Assembly: GCF_004138285.1 (NCBI RefSeq)
Contig: NZ_SCFN01000017.1
Coordinates: 1-64,000, forward strand
Source: Gottfriedia acidiceleris
GTDB taxonomy: Bacteria; Bacillota; Bacilli; Bacillales; Bacillaceae_G
Direction of reading: 5' to 3'
DNA: 64,000 nt
Below are positions 33,948 through 43,186 of the stretch, piece by piece. The notes below the pieces were generated by a model. It was not told the origin of the DNA and ran no database searches. It saw only the letters and a list, made by a program, of their open reading frames with translations. The position numbers and the translations under genes were made by a program. Numbering within the stretch: position 1 is the stretch's first letter; each line of letters opens with the position of its first letter.

Positions 33948-35015
33948 ATGACAATCGATCGAATTTGTACGATTGGACCAGCAAGTTTTGATAAAAAAAT
34001 ATTGTCTGAATTGATTGAACACGGCATGACGATCGCAAGACTAAATTTTTCACATGGAACTCATGATAGTCATCACACTGTAATCGAACTAATAAAATCA
34101 ATCAGAAAAGAGACAGGAAAAGAAATCAAGATTTTAGGAGACCTCCAAGGTCCAAAAATTCGATTAGGAAAAATTGAAGGGGAAAAAATAAATCTTGAAC
34201 CTAATCAAACTTTTACACTCATAATTGATGAAATAACAGGTGATCGTAATCAAGCAAGTGTTGATTATAAAGGATTAATAAACGATGTGAAACAAGGAGA
34301 TCGTATATTAATTAATGATGGTGCCGTGGAGTTATTTGTTGAAAATATAGAACAAAATAAGATTGTCACTTCAGTGAAAACTGGTGGCGAAATTTCTTCA
34401 CATAAAGGGGTTAATTTACCTGGAGTCGTTACAAGTTTACCTGCTATTACAGAAAAAGACCGAAAAGACATCGAATTCATTTTGCAAGAAGGTTTAGATT
34501 ATATTGCATGCTCATTTATTCGACGGGCATCGCATTTACAGGAAATCAGAAGTTTTATGAATTCAAAAAGTGATAAAACACCTCAATTAATAGCAAAAAT
34601 TGAAACGATCGAAGCAATAAAAAATTTCCAAGAAATTAATAAAGAAACAGATGCAATTATGATTGCTCGCGGTGATTTAGGTGTTGAACTACCCTATCAA
34701 TGGATTCCTCTCTTACAAAGAGCAATGATTCATGAGTGTAATTCAAATGGGACATATGTGATCACAGCAACTCAAATGCTACAATCAATGGTAGATAATT
34801 CACTTCCAACAAGAGCTGAAGTAACTGATGTATTTCAAGCTGTGATGGACGGCACCAATGCCGTAATGCTATCCGCTGAAAGTGCTGCTGGCCACCATCC
34901 AATCGAAAGCATTGAAACATTAAAACTTGTATCTCAATTTGCTGAGACGGTAAAATCGAAATCTCCGTTTGATTTTGATGATATGCTTGAATTGATTAAC
35001 TCAACTATCAAATAA
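33948..35015 (+). CDS. Short pyruvate kinase lacking the C-terminal domain
   Basis: 355 residues, versus ~470-585 for standard bacterial enzymes. Barrel and B domain are present: CTIGPASFDKK, IARLNFSHGTHDSHH, LGDLQGPKIRLGKI, IAKIETIEAIKNF (catalytic Lys), IMIARGDLGVELP, ITATQMLQSMVDNSLPTRAEVTDV and DGTNAVMLSAESAAGHHPI. The allosteric C domain and the PEP-utiliser domain of Bacillus Pyk are missing; the protein ends just after the barrel. It is followed by a proper terminator, so this is its designed length. Probably a second, non-allosteric paralogue. Confidence 0.88.
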   Translation: MTIDRICTIGPASFDKKILSELIEHGMTIARLNFSHGTHDSHHTVIELIKSIRKETGKEIKILGDLQGPKIRLGKIEGEKINLEPNQTFTLIIDEITGDRNQASVDYKGLINDVKQGDRILINDGAVELFVENIEQNKIVTSVKTGGEISSHKGVNLPGVVTSLPAITEKDRKDIEFILQEGLDYIACSFIRRASHLQEIRSFMNSKSDKTPQLIAKIETIEAIKNFQEINKETDAIMIARGDLGVELPYQWIPLLQRAMIHECNSNGTYVITATQMLQSMVDNSLPTRAEVTDVFQAVMDGTNAVMLSAESAAGHHPIESIETLKLVSQFAETVKSKSPFDFDDMLELINSTIK

Positions 35016-35030
35016 ACTTAACTTCCAGAC

Positions 35031-35057
35031 AAAAACGCCCCAAAAGGGCGTTTTTAA
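35031..35057. terminator. Terminator after the pyruvate kinase gene
   Basis: AAAAACGCCC / GGGCGTTTTT stem, 5-base loop; serves both convergent genes. Confidence 0.88.
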
Positions 35058-35062
35058 AAATT

Positions 35063-35293
35063 TCACTTTTCTTTTTTATAAAATCGTTCGCCTGTATCTG
35101 GATTATAGTAAACTCTTGTTTTCTCCCCTGTTACCGGATCAATATTTACTTCGCTAGTTCGTTGAAATCCTTCTGGTATTTGGTTTCCATGATTTCGATT
35201 AAACCGTTTATCGTATATAAAATAACCAAGCAATAAACAAATAATTAAAAATAAAATTTGGATTCCATAAAAACCGAAAATAAATGTTTTCAC
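35063..35293 (-). CDS. Small membrane protein
   Basis: 76 residues: one N-terminal transmembrane helix (~4-26) and a cytoplasmic tail containing IDPVTGEKTRVYYNPDTGERFYKKE, a repeated DP(V/-)TGE / NPDTGE motif seen in small Bacillus proteins. The GTG start shares its G with the TAG stop of a 20-codon frame immediately upstream, and there is no separate ribosome binding site, so translation is probably coupled to that frame. Confidence 0.65.
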   Translation of the reverse strand: MKTFIFGFYGIQILFLIICLLLGYFIYDKRFNRNHGNQIPEGFQRTSEVNIDPVTGEKTRVYYNPDTGERFYKKEK

Positions 35294-35355
35294 TATATTT
35301 TCTCAACTATTAATGAAGTTAAACTAGCGACAATATCTATCATTTTATTCTCCAT
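35293..35355 (-). CDS. 20-residue micro-ORF coupled to the small membrane protein
   Basis: ATG at 35355 preceded by a perfect AGGAGG (9-base spacing), stop TAG at 35295-35293 overlapping the next gene's GTG by one base. The peptide starts MENKMIDIVASL and is short, amphipathic and rich in I/V/L. It may be a leader peptide for the downstream gene or a small functional membrane-active peptide. Confidence 0.45.
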   Translation of the reverse strand: MENKMIDIVASLTSLIVEKI

Positions 35356-35739
35356 GTAAATAGACCTCCTAAAAGTATTGATGTTACAACACTAAACAAT
35401 TCCACTCGCTAATAAATGTACGGTATTTTGATAGTTCGAAATCATAACTTTAAAGACCATGCAATATTTTAACAAGTTAGTTCTTCCTCTAGAATTACCT
35501 AATCACATTATGAATTTGATTATATCAATTTTATTTTTTTAGGTCTACGTAGCAATATGAGTAATTCCTCCTTTAACCCCTTTAGAAAAAACATCGACCC
35601 ACTTTACTTTGATCTTTTAAATATTCTTTAAATATATCTTTTTACTCATAATTATCACTAATTAGATTTTTTTAATTATATTACATGAATATTGGAGAAA
35701 TATTGAAAAAATACCGCGAATGTGAACTTATATTTATTC
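35356..35739. other. AT-rich region without recognisable genes
   Basis: About 380 bp between the micro-ORF and the decayed isomerase gene. It must contain the promoter of the micro-ORF unit near its left end. I see no coding frame or clear repeat. Confidence 0.4.
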
Positions 35740-36362
35740 TTATTTACTTCTCAAATAGGCAATGCTTTTATCTATAAACGGTTCCTTTGTTCCTTCTATT
35801 AAAATATTTATATTTGGTTTTTTTTCCTTTATTAGACCAAATAGCTTATCGTAATTTAACAATCCATGCCCCACTGGCACTTGTTTTAGTGAGCCACCCC
35901 CAATAATAAAATCTTTCGCATGGAAAATAACCATTTTGTCTCCTAATATGTTAAATGCGTTTTCAAAAATCTCCTCCTGATTTATATAGTTATCTATGGT
36001 CAATAGATTAACCGGATCAAAAATAACTTGGAGATTAGGAGAGTCAATCATATCTAAAAGACGCTTCATGGTTGGGACAGAATAAATCGGATGATTTACT
36101 CCCGCTTCGATTCCAGCAATGACACCAAATTTTCCAGCCTCTTTAACAAGTTCTGAAACACTTTCAACTACTTCCATAAAAGGCTTTTCTTTAAAGTTTT
36201 CTTCTGTATATATAATTTCTGCATTGACGTTACCCGCTGTTGTCAAACTCACAAAATCATATTTTTTAATGAAATAAATTGAACAAAAGAAATGATTGCT
36301 TTTAGAATTGGTATATTTGCTGAATTAATCACATTTTCCAGAGGAAACTTAGCTTTTATCAT
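35740..36362 (-). pseudogene. Sugar phosphate isomerase/epimerase (AP-endonuclease-2 fold), frameshifted
   Basis: The 3' two thirds encode a xylose isomerase-like TIM barrel tail (IEAGVNHPIYSVPTMKRLLDMIDSPNLQVIFDPVNLLTIDN, VIFHAKDF, with metal ligands E, D, H visible). Upstream the frame is broken: the coding signal jumps to another frame around 36256-36290, where KFPLENVINSANIPILKAI... is readable back to an ATG at 36362. The complete protein would be ~270-290 residues, so the far 5' part is also missing. Decayed gene. Confidence 0.6.
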
Positions 36363-36498
36363 TTTTAAAAATGAATGAAAGAGTTATTTTTAATATTATA
36401 TTTATCTTTTACTTTCTCTCTCCTTCTATCGACAAATTTATATTTATTATCATGCTAATATAAAATGAATTAAGTTTTAATTAAAAGGAGAATAAATT

Positions 36499-37069
36499 AT
36501 GATTAAGAAATTATATTATAATTATTGCTGCAATGATGCTTACTGCCTGTTCTGATTTTAGCAAAACAACAAAACAAAAAAATGAACAATCAACCGAAGC
36601 GTCATCTTCTGAAACATCAAAGAAAGCAATTAAAAAAGTTCTTGAGCACCTTTTTACTGGCCCAGATAAGAAGCTTATTGATCTAATGTGGAATCCTAAA
36701 TATAGGACTGTTGTAAATAATAAAGAAGAAAACCCAACGTTCGATAAATATGTAGCAAAGGTATACGGACCATACATTACAGATTCTTATCTCGATCCCT
36801 TTGTTTCAACAATTCTTAGTCAATATTCGAATGCTTACGATAATGGATATAAGTTTAGTCTTAAGAAGATTTCAATTAAGCAAAGTGATAATGATTCAAC
36901 TCTTTATACCTTCATAGCAGAAGTCAGCTATCAGAAAAATGAAGATGAAGAAAAAACTGCAAATGTAGAAGGTAAAGTCTACTTTTATTCCAAATATAAA
37001 GGAAAAATCTCGGTAATCAAAATCATTAATGACAATGGCTTATCGGATAATTTAAGAACGAAAAATTAA
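36499..37069 (+). pseudogene. Lipoprotein gene with a frameshift in the signal peptide
   Basis: An ideal AAAGGAG (36484-36490) and ATG (36499) open a frame that dies after 18 codons. Moving by one base after MIKK restores a hydrophobic stretch IIIIAAMMLTAC ending in a lipobox (LTAC) and then a 170-residue mature part (CSDFSKTTKQKNEQSTEASSSE..., YVAKVYGPYITDSYLDPFV...). The body is intact from 36533 on. So this was a lipid-anchored extracytoplasmic protein of unknown function, now cut from its start by a 1-base indel in a run of A/T, unless that indel is a sequence error. Confidence 0.65.
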
Positions 37070-37703
37070 TTTTTTTTTTACAAGTTTGCATTTTTCGGTT
37101 CAAGAAGTTTTATTAAGAATGTAAGTTACCTCTCAAGTTTTACGACCTCACACCTCCCCGTGAATACTAAACTTGTTAAGCCTATCTATATTTTTTCTTA
37201 GTTATCATTATTTTCCCCCCTCAAGAAGAAGGCAGCCACCCCCGGTTGCCTTTTTCTTATGAGAGATATTTAGAAAGAAGCTATTATGAATGAAGAAGAA
37301 ACAATCTAATCGAATTGGTGAAATGCCGAATAGCCGAATAACTTGGGGAAGTAGATACTAACATACAAATGGGAGGGGGTAGAGAATAGCCTAGGGTTTT
37401 CGTTTCCACAACAAAAACTGGATAGCATTTTAAAACTATCCAGTACTTTCTTTTTATCCAATTACATTATTACTCTTATTACTTTTTATTAATTCATCAC
37501 ATTTTCAAAAGCATTAACAATTTCCATTACATATACTATTTCATTAGTCCCTTGTATTGGCCCCGCCTACGCCAAATACAATGATAGCCACACATGCCAT
37601 CCACCTATTATTTAGTATAACAGAAAACGCTTACATTTTCAATTTTTAGAATATTCATTAAATATATTTTAATAACTCAAGAATAACTGCCTTTTCTTTT
37701 CCT
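37070..37703. other. Gene-poor stretch with two terminator-like hairpins
   Basis: 630 bp without a credible gene. Two terminator-like hairpins: 37229-37255 (AAGGCAGCC / GGTTGCCTT then T-run) and 37417-37450 (ACTGGATAG / CTATCCAGT then T-rich). Their presence without genes suggests that genes once stood here. Confidence 0.5.
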
Positions 37704-37898
37704 TCAGACACCATCAATCACTTTGTAATTTTTATGTGATACAACTGTTCTGTTTCCTTCAAACACCAATTCCGTTTTATTATCAATTATATTTACAATA
37801 ACTGTATTTTCATTGACCTTTTCAACAATCCCTTTAATTCCATTCTTAAAAAAGACATGTTCCCCTAACTCAGCTATCTTTTTTGCTTTGAATTTCAT
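37704..37898 (-). CDS. DUF2187 (YkvS) family protein
   Basis: 64 residues. MKFKAKKIAELGEHVFFKNGIKGIVEKVNENTVIVNII...KTELVFEGNRTVVSHKNYKVID is the complete DUF2187 family, a small KOW/SH3-like beta-barrel protein of unknown function common in Bacillus. ATG at 37898 has GGGGAG 6 bases upstream; the longer frame to 37922 is not favoured. Confidence 0.85.
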   Translation of the reverse strand: MKFKAKKIAELGEHVFFKNGIKGIVEKVNENTVIVNIIDNKTELVFEGNRTVVSHKNYKVIDGV

Positions 37899-38308
37899 CT
37901 TCTTCTCCCCAATCATCATCATTATTTTTCTTAGTTTTACTTCGTTGTTATATTTTGATTTTTCTTAATCACAATTGAAAACGCCTTCATCAATATGTAG
38001 ATGAACATTAATTCGTACCAAGTTAGCTAGATCCTTAATGAATAATACGACTAAATCCTTTTTGTAATTCTATCTTATTCAAATAACCTAGTGGACATTT
38101 TTTTATTCGTTTCATAAAATGATGAAAAATTAAGAAGTAATGATTTTAATTACTTTTTCTTGCAAACTACTTTTTTATTATATTACCAAAATTTTAGATA
38201 TAAATATAGTATTTATATTAAATAATAAAATTTTAGGAGTGTAGCATCGACTTTTCATTTTTAACATTAAAGAAAGTACTTTTAGACATTGTGTAAGTAT
38301 CCTAGAAA
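37899..38308. other. AT-rich intergenic region
   Basis: About 400 bp of A/T-rich DNA between the DUF2187 gene and a gene fragment. Nothing recognisable. Confidence 0.35.
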
Positions 38309-38592
38309 ATGAAGGTTTTGACATCGAGAGGGATAGTAAAGAAACATAGAACTTTTTCAACTCATAAAGACATATGGGATTATGAAATTCAATCTGGGCT
38401 AATGAGGGATCTGGTTAATGCTAGAGTAGAAAAGGCATTAAAGGGGTATGAACAAAAGGCAGAGGAAAGACATGAAAAGTGCTTATGGAAAATAAACTAT
38501 TAAAGCAAATGTTTTCAGCATTTACTCAAGAACAGAAACAAGCGCAGTTTGAGACAGCAAGTACAAAGGAAAAGAAAACATCCCTCAAATAG
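38309..38592 (+). pseudogene. Frameshifted phage/plasmid-like coiled-coil protein fragment
   Basis: The frame from 38309 (64 codons, …LMRDLVNARVEKALKGYEQKAEERHEK) ends at 38503. A second frame, overlapping from ATG 38485 to 38592, continues naturally with ENKLLKQMFSAFTQEQKQAQFETASTKEKK. Joined by one base shift they give a ~95-residue basic, helical protein tail like those of phage or plasmid replication-associated proteins. Neither part has a clear ribosome binding site. Family not identified. Confidence 0.35.
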
Positions 38593-39062
38593 TGGCCGAA
38601 TTTTTCGGAAAGTAAATCACTAACCTGTATGAAAACAACTTCCCACCAATCTATATATAAGAGAATGGAACGACAGTATCTTAGGGTATCGTCTTTTTTA
38701 TTTAATTTGATACTACGGCTATTGAAAGATTTCTATAAACTACAAAAAAGATCAGTCTCTTTTTTAAAAGAACTGGGACTAACTGTAGTGTAATTGCATT
38801 TTCGAGTTACTATATAAACTGGGAAAACACGTTGCTCGTATCAATTTTCACTTATTAAAACTAACAATCTTTTAAATTAATAAAAAAGTGCAAGAAATTT
38901 TTACATCCCTACACTTTTCTTAATTGATTAATTTTTTTCGTGATATTGTTATTGTTTTTGGACTTGTCGTAACTTTAAAGCCTTGTTTACTAACCACTTC
39001 TGCTGATACTGGCTCTGTACAATAAGGGTGTTATTGTACAAGCTATCCTTTTTTTACACATT
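38593..39062. other. Intergenic region before the lsrF end
   Basis: 470 bp without a gene. Contains hairpins with T-runs near 38672-38702 and 38881-38918 that could end transcription of the fragment on the plus strand. Confidence 0.35.
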
Positions 39063-39854
39063 TTAAGCTTTTACTTTTGAGGAAGATTCATATAAATCTA
39101 CCGCTTCATTTACTGTGAATCCTTTATGAACGATGGAATGTATCGCTTGGATCATTGCAAGAGGATGCTGAGATTGCCAAATATTTCTTCCCATATCCAC
39201 ACCAGCTGCACCTTGCTCCATAGCATTATACGTAATTTCTAGTGCTTCACGTATTGTATCAAATTTTGGGCCACCTGCAATAACTATTGGAACTGGGCAC
39301 TTACTCGTTACCTGTTCAAAGTCGTCGCAGTAATAAGTCTTAACAATATCGGTTCCCATTTCAGCTAGAACTCTTGAAGCTAATGCTAAGAACCTAGCAT
39401 CCCGTTTTTCAAGCTCTTTTCCAACTGCAGTAATTCCGAGTACAGGTATTCCGTAATCATGAGCATCAGTTACAACATGAGCTAGATTTGTTACTGTTTG
39501 AGTTTCATAGTCAGATCCGATAAAAACTGAAACCCCTACACCAACAACATTATGGCGAATTGCTTCTTTTATTGAAGTAACGATCCTTTCATTCGCTAGG
39601 TCCTTCCCTAACGTTGTAGGACCGCCTGAAACACGAAGAACCATTGGTTTTTCCGTATTTTTCGGAATACACGCTGCAAGTGTACCTCTTGTTAAATATA
39701 GCGAATCCGTGTATGGAAGTAAGTCTCTGACAGTTTCCTCAGGCTTTTCTAAACCTCTTATTGGCCCTAAGAAATAGCCATGATCTATCGCAAGCATAAC
39801 TGCCCTCTTATTTGGTAAAATTTTGTTTAATCGATTTTGAAATCCCCAGCTCAC
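39063..39854 (-). CDS. lsrF: 3-hydroxy-5-phosphonooxypentane-2,4-dione thiolase LsrF
   Basis: Class I aldolase-like thiolase, 263 residues, that ends the phospho-AI-2 degradation route by transferring an acetyl group to CoA. Family matches: MLAIDHGYFLGPIRGLE, GVGVSVFIGSDYETQTV, IVKTYYCDDFEQV (Schiff-base Lys in KTYY), CPVPIVIAGGPK and the GAAGVDMGRNIWQSQHPLAMIQAI end, all close to E. coli LsrF though without its longer N-terminus. Last gene of lsrR-lsrK-cupin-lsrF. Confidence 0.92.
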   Translation of the reverse strand: MSWGFQNRLNKILPNKRAVMLAIDHGYFLGPIRGLEKPEETVRDLLPYTDSLYLTRGTLAACIPKNTEKPMVLRVSGGPTTLGKDLANERIVTSIKEAIRHNVVGVGVSVFIGSDYETQTVTNLAHVVTDAHDYGIPVLGITAVGKELEKRDARFLALASRVLAEMGTDIVKTYYCDDFEQVTSKCPVPIVIAGGPKFDTIREALEITYNAMEQGAAGVDMGRNIWQSQHPLAMIQAIHSIVHKGFTVNEAVDLYESSSKVKA

Positions 39855-39857
39855 TAT

Positions 39858-40226
39858 CTATTCACTCCTTAACTTGATTTCTGGATTTTTTATATTAACA
39901 ACATCTCTTTCCAAAATATGCGGAGATTTAATGAAGAGGGCTTTAAAGGTTTTATCAGTTTGATTGATAAGGTAATGAGCATCGCCTGGGCGGCATTGAA
40001 TCATATCACCTGGTATTGTAGGAACTTTATTACCATTAATATAGAAATCTATCTGCCCTTCTAGAATATAGAAAATTTCTTCGCAAACTGTATGATAATG
40101 GTTTTGGAAGTCTTGACCTGGTTTCAATACAACCACACCAATATCTATGTTCGGACCTTTTGTTAAATATTTTGGCCCGTTGTCGCCAAACCGATAATCG
40201 AAGTCATTTTCGTGAACTTTCTTCAT
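39858..40226 (-). CDS. Cupin protein inside the AI-2 processing operon
   Basis: 122-residue single-domain cupin. Cupin motif 1 QNHYHTVCEEIFYILEGQIDFYINGN and motif 2 PGDMIQCRPGDAHYLINQTDK supply the metal ligands (H, H, E, H). Located between lsrK and lsrF, where enteric operons carry lsrG, the isomerase that converts phospho-DPD to phospho-HPD. LsrG is an ABM-fold protein, not a cupin, so this may be a non-homologous replacement; that is inference from position. Starts 19 bases after lsrK ends. Confidence 0.82.
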   Translation of the reverse strand: MKKVHENDFDYRFGDNGPKYLTKGPNIDIGVVVLKPGQDFQNHYHTVCEEIFYILEGQIDFYINGNKVPTIPGDMIQCRPGDAHYLINQTDKTFKALFIKSPHILERDVVNIKNPEIKLRSE

Positions 40227-40244
40227 CCCTTCCCCCCTTTAACA

Positions 40245-41807
40245 TTATTCCAAACCTGGTGCCTTCCACATATGAGTCGTTATACCACGATCAGCAAGTT
40301 GAAGCTGTTCTAAATATACACTTCTCCATTTTTCATAGATTTCTAGGTATTGGTCATGGTTTTCATTGTTAGGTATATGTGTCCTCTCCCACTTTACAAC
40401 TTGATTAACTGCTTGATGGATATTCTCATAAATTCCTATGCCAATCCCCGCAAATAATGCGGTGCCTAGTGCTGCTGTTTCTTTAACTACAGGTACTTTC
40501 ACTGGTACTCCAAGGACATCTGCTAGGGTTTGACTCCAAAGCTTTCCTTTCGAGGCACCACCTGTAAAAATAACTTCACTTGGATAATAACCAGTTTCTT
40601 CTTCTATAATCTTTAAGTTTCCTAGTGTGATAAGCGCAGCATTTTCTTGAATCGATTTAAACATTTCTTTTTTACCAGTCCTTTGAGGATCTAGAGTGAG
40701 ATTAATAAATGATGGAGATGCATGGCGCCAAGCGCTATAATTCATCGTATCTGAAAATATAGGAATAATCCCATTTGCCCCGATTGGAACATTTTTTGAC
40801 TTTTCTTCTAAAATTTCATACGGGTCTCGACCGGTCACTTTTGCTTCTGTTTTTTCCAAATCACAAAATGCATCACGAAACCATCTCATTACGAGCCCGG
40901 GGAAAAAAGCAATGGTTTCTAGCTGCCATAATTCAGGCACTGCATGGCAGTTAACCCGGATACGGCCACTTTTGTCAACTAAGGGCTGTCTCACATTGAC
41001 TTCCTGCTGCCAAAAAGATCCACCTGATACAACGGCTTGCCCCGCTTTTACCGCACCGACACCAACAGAAGCCATTTGAGCGTCTCCGCCTCCACAAATA
41101 ACCGGAGTTCCTGAATTCAAACCTGTATACGCCGCTACTTCATCTGTCACGTAACCGATAACGGTACCAGCTTCATTTACCGGCGGAAATAAATTATTTT
41201 TTAGTCCGCACATTTTTACTACATCACTTTCCCAATTCCTTTTCTCAATATCAAATATCCCTGTAGTACACCCATTTGAAGGATCCACTTGTAGTTTCCC
41301 TGACAATTTATAAAGAATCCAATCATTAATCATAGTCATGACCGTGGCTTTTTCATAAATCTCTGGTAAATGATTTTTTATCCACAAAAGCCTAGGCAGT
41401 GCCCCTAATGCAAACATTTGACCTGATAACCTATAAATCTTGTATTCTAATTCAGGATCTAATTCCTTTAATGCTTTGACTTCATCCGAAGCTCGAGCAT
41501 CTACATTTGCACAAGCCCAAATTTCCTTACCCGTTTCATCATAAAGGACAACTCCTTCCCTCATACTCGTGGCACTTATCGCTTTTATATTTTTTGCGTC
41601 AACTCCTGTTTCTTCAATAACAGACTTTACACACTGAACAACTAACTTCCAGTTTGTTTCCCAATCAAAATCCATTGATCCTGGATACTTATCATTTGAT
41701 AAATGGTTCCATTCTATTTGTGAAAACCCGACTTGATTTCCTAATTGATCAAACAAAACAGCGCGAATACTACCAGTACCAGCATCAAATGCCAGAATGT
41801 ACGCCAT
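40245..41807 (-). CDS. lsrK: Autoinducer-2 kinase LsrK
   Basis: FGGY-family carbohydrate kinase, 520 residues, phosphorylating AI-2 (DPD). Very close to E. coli LsrK: LAFDAGTGSIRAVLFD, SMREGVVLYDETGKEIWACANVDARA, VDPSNGCTTGIFDIEKR, GGGDAQMASVGVG, MRWFRDAFCDLEK, GIIPIFSDTMNY, the ATP-site GGASKGKLWSQTLADVLGVPV and the C-terminal VKWERTHIPN and LWKAPGLE-like MWKAPGLE. The start ATG is preceded by GGAGGTG that forms the end of lsrR, so the genes were translationally coupled. Confidence 0.94.
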   Translation of the reverse strand: MAYILAFDAGTGSIRAVLFDQLGNQVGFSQIEWNHLSNDKYPGSMDFDWETNWKLVVQCVKSVIEETGVDAKNIKAISATSMREGVVLYDETGKEIWACANVDARASDEVKALKELDPELEYKIYRLSGQMFALGALPRLLWIKNHLPEIYEKATVMTMINDWILYKLSGKLQVDPSNGCTTGIFDIEKRNWESDVVKMCGLKNNLFPPVNEAGTVIGYVTDEVAAYTGLNSGTPVICGGGDAQMASVGVGAVKAGQAVVSGGSFWQQEVNVRQPLVDKSGRIRVNCHAVPELWQLETIAFFPGLVMRWFRDAFCDLEKTEAKVTGRDPYEILEEKSKNVPIGANGIIPIFSDTMNYSAWRHASPSFINLTLDPQRTGKKEMFKSIQENAALITLGNLKIIEEETGYYPSEVIFTGGASKGKLWSQTLADVLGVPVKVPVVKETAALGTALFAGIGIGIYENIHQAVNQVVKWERTHIPNNENHDQYLEIYEKWRSVYLEQLQLADRGITTHMWKAPGLE

Positions 41808-41811
41808 TAAT

Positions 41812-42749
41812 TTATTTCACCTCCATATTGAGTAATAAAATAGCTGTAGCTTCATCTGTTATTAACGTCGTAATATACTTACCTTTTAAAGCTCCGTAAA
41901 TGGCATCAATTTTTTCTCACCACCAGCCACAGCTATAACATTTAAGGCTCTTAGACTCTTCAAGTCCGTTCTGATTAACCTTTTATGGTGTGGCAAATCG
42001 ATAATTTTACCATTTCGATCGTAAAATTGACCTAAAATATCGCAGACTGCATTCTGATGTTTAATAAATGTCAGTTCGTTCATGGTCATTTTTTCTTCCT
42101 GAATAATCGTGGCATCAGGATATTTCCGCCAATTACAACAATGATATATTTTGTGAATTTAGCCAGCTCGAGAATGTCCTAAATTGAAGGCTCAGATAAG
42201 AATTTTCCTGCCATTTCTTCGGTTGAAGCCAAAAATGAAGCAGGAATTACATGAATATCCTGAAACTTTTCCAAACCGCCCTTTTTTTTGGCGACGATTA
42301 TGGAGATAGTAATGAACTCCCCCAGTTAAGGTCACAATTGAACTATGACTAATGGGTTCAATTGTCAAGTATTCAATCGTTCTGGAAACGGCTCTTCCCC
42401 AACCTAGGCCAACCATATCAATTGGCCGCAGTTTGTTCTGTAAATACTGAGCAGCTGCCTTTGATAAAGAATCGCTCAAATCCACTTTATTTAGAGGGGT
42501 TGGTATAATATAGGCGTTTTTTAGATAAAAGGCTTCCTTGAATTCTTTTTCGATACTTAAACCATTTTTACCAATTCCTTTAATTTGGATTTGTACAATT
42601 CCTTCAGACCTGGCCCGCTCCAGCATCCTAACAACCTTGGCCCTTGACAATTCTAGTAAATCAACGATCTCATTTTGAGTTAAGTTCTCTTTATAGTAGT
42701 ACCAGGCTACTTTCATCAGCATATTTTCCGTATAACGATCTTGGCTCAT
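41812..42749 (-). pseudogene. lsrR: lsrR-like SorC/DeoR-type regulator, multiply frameshifted
   Basis: The intact 5' part encodes the HTH and early sugar-binding domain (YTENMLMKVAWYYYKENLTQNEIVDLLELSRAKVVRMLERARSEGIVQIQI ... GLGWGRAVSRTIEYL ... LTGGVHYYLHNR). Then at the A8 tract (42282-42289) the frame shifts; a TAG interrupts at 42179-42181; a second shift lies near 42119-42130, and a third in an A6 tract at 41910-41915. Following all frames recovers the expected tail down to ITDEATAILLLNMEVK at 41812. Four lesions make this a dead repressor; the lsrK-cupin-lsrF genes may be free of its control. Confidence 0.85.
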
Positions 42750-43186
42750 CTACTACTACACGCCTTAACAAAAGTTCCCCATGAAAAAAATTGTTCACCT
42801 GCTTATTAGAAATATATCCGTAATTTTAATAATAAGACCTTACAAAATAAGTTTCCGAACATTCAATATTCACTTCAGACTGTTAATATTTTTGTAATTT
42901 TTGCAGTAATAATTAACTACTGTTGTCATCAAATACAGAGGAATTATTCGTAATTTTATCCGGACGGTTTGTAAGCGTTTCCGAACTTTTTATTGGGGTA
43001 GTGACAAAAATCCAATGAATCGTACCGAAGTGACTCTACTAGAAATAGATCAGGTATTGAAGCAATCTATGGAATTTCTGTTTTAAGTGGGGGTTACTAT
43101 GTCCCTACAAAAATGATAAAGGATTATTTTCGTTAAGTAGGAAAGGATAATTTCAAACAACACATAAAAGAAAGGTATGATTTACT
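42750..43186. promoter_or_regulatory. Region upstream of lsrR with a cre-like site and a direct repeat
   Basis: About 440 bp. At 42969-42984 a sequence fits the CcpA cre consensus at 14 of 16 positions (TTGTAAGCG-TTTCCGA). GTTTCCGAAC occurs twice, at 42851-42860 and 42977-42986, and may be a regulator site. A short plus-strand run of coding-like sequence around 43060-43137 (EAIYGISVLSGGYYVPTKMIKDYF) may be a gene remnant. Confidence 0.4.
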
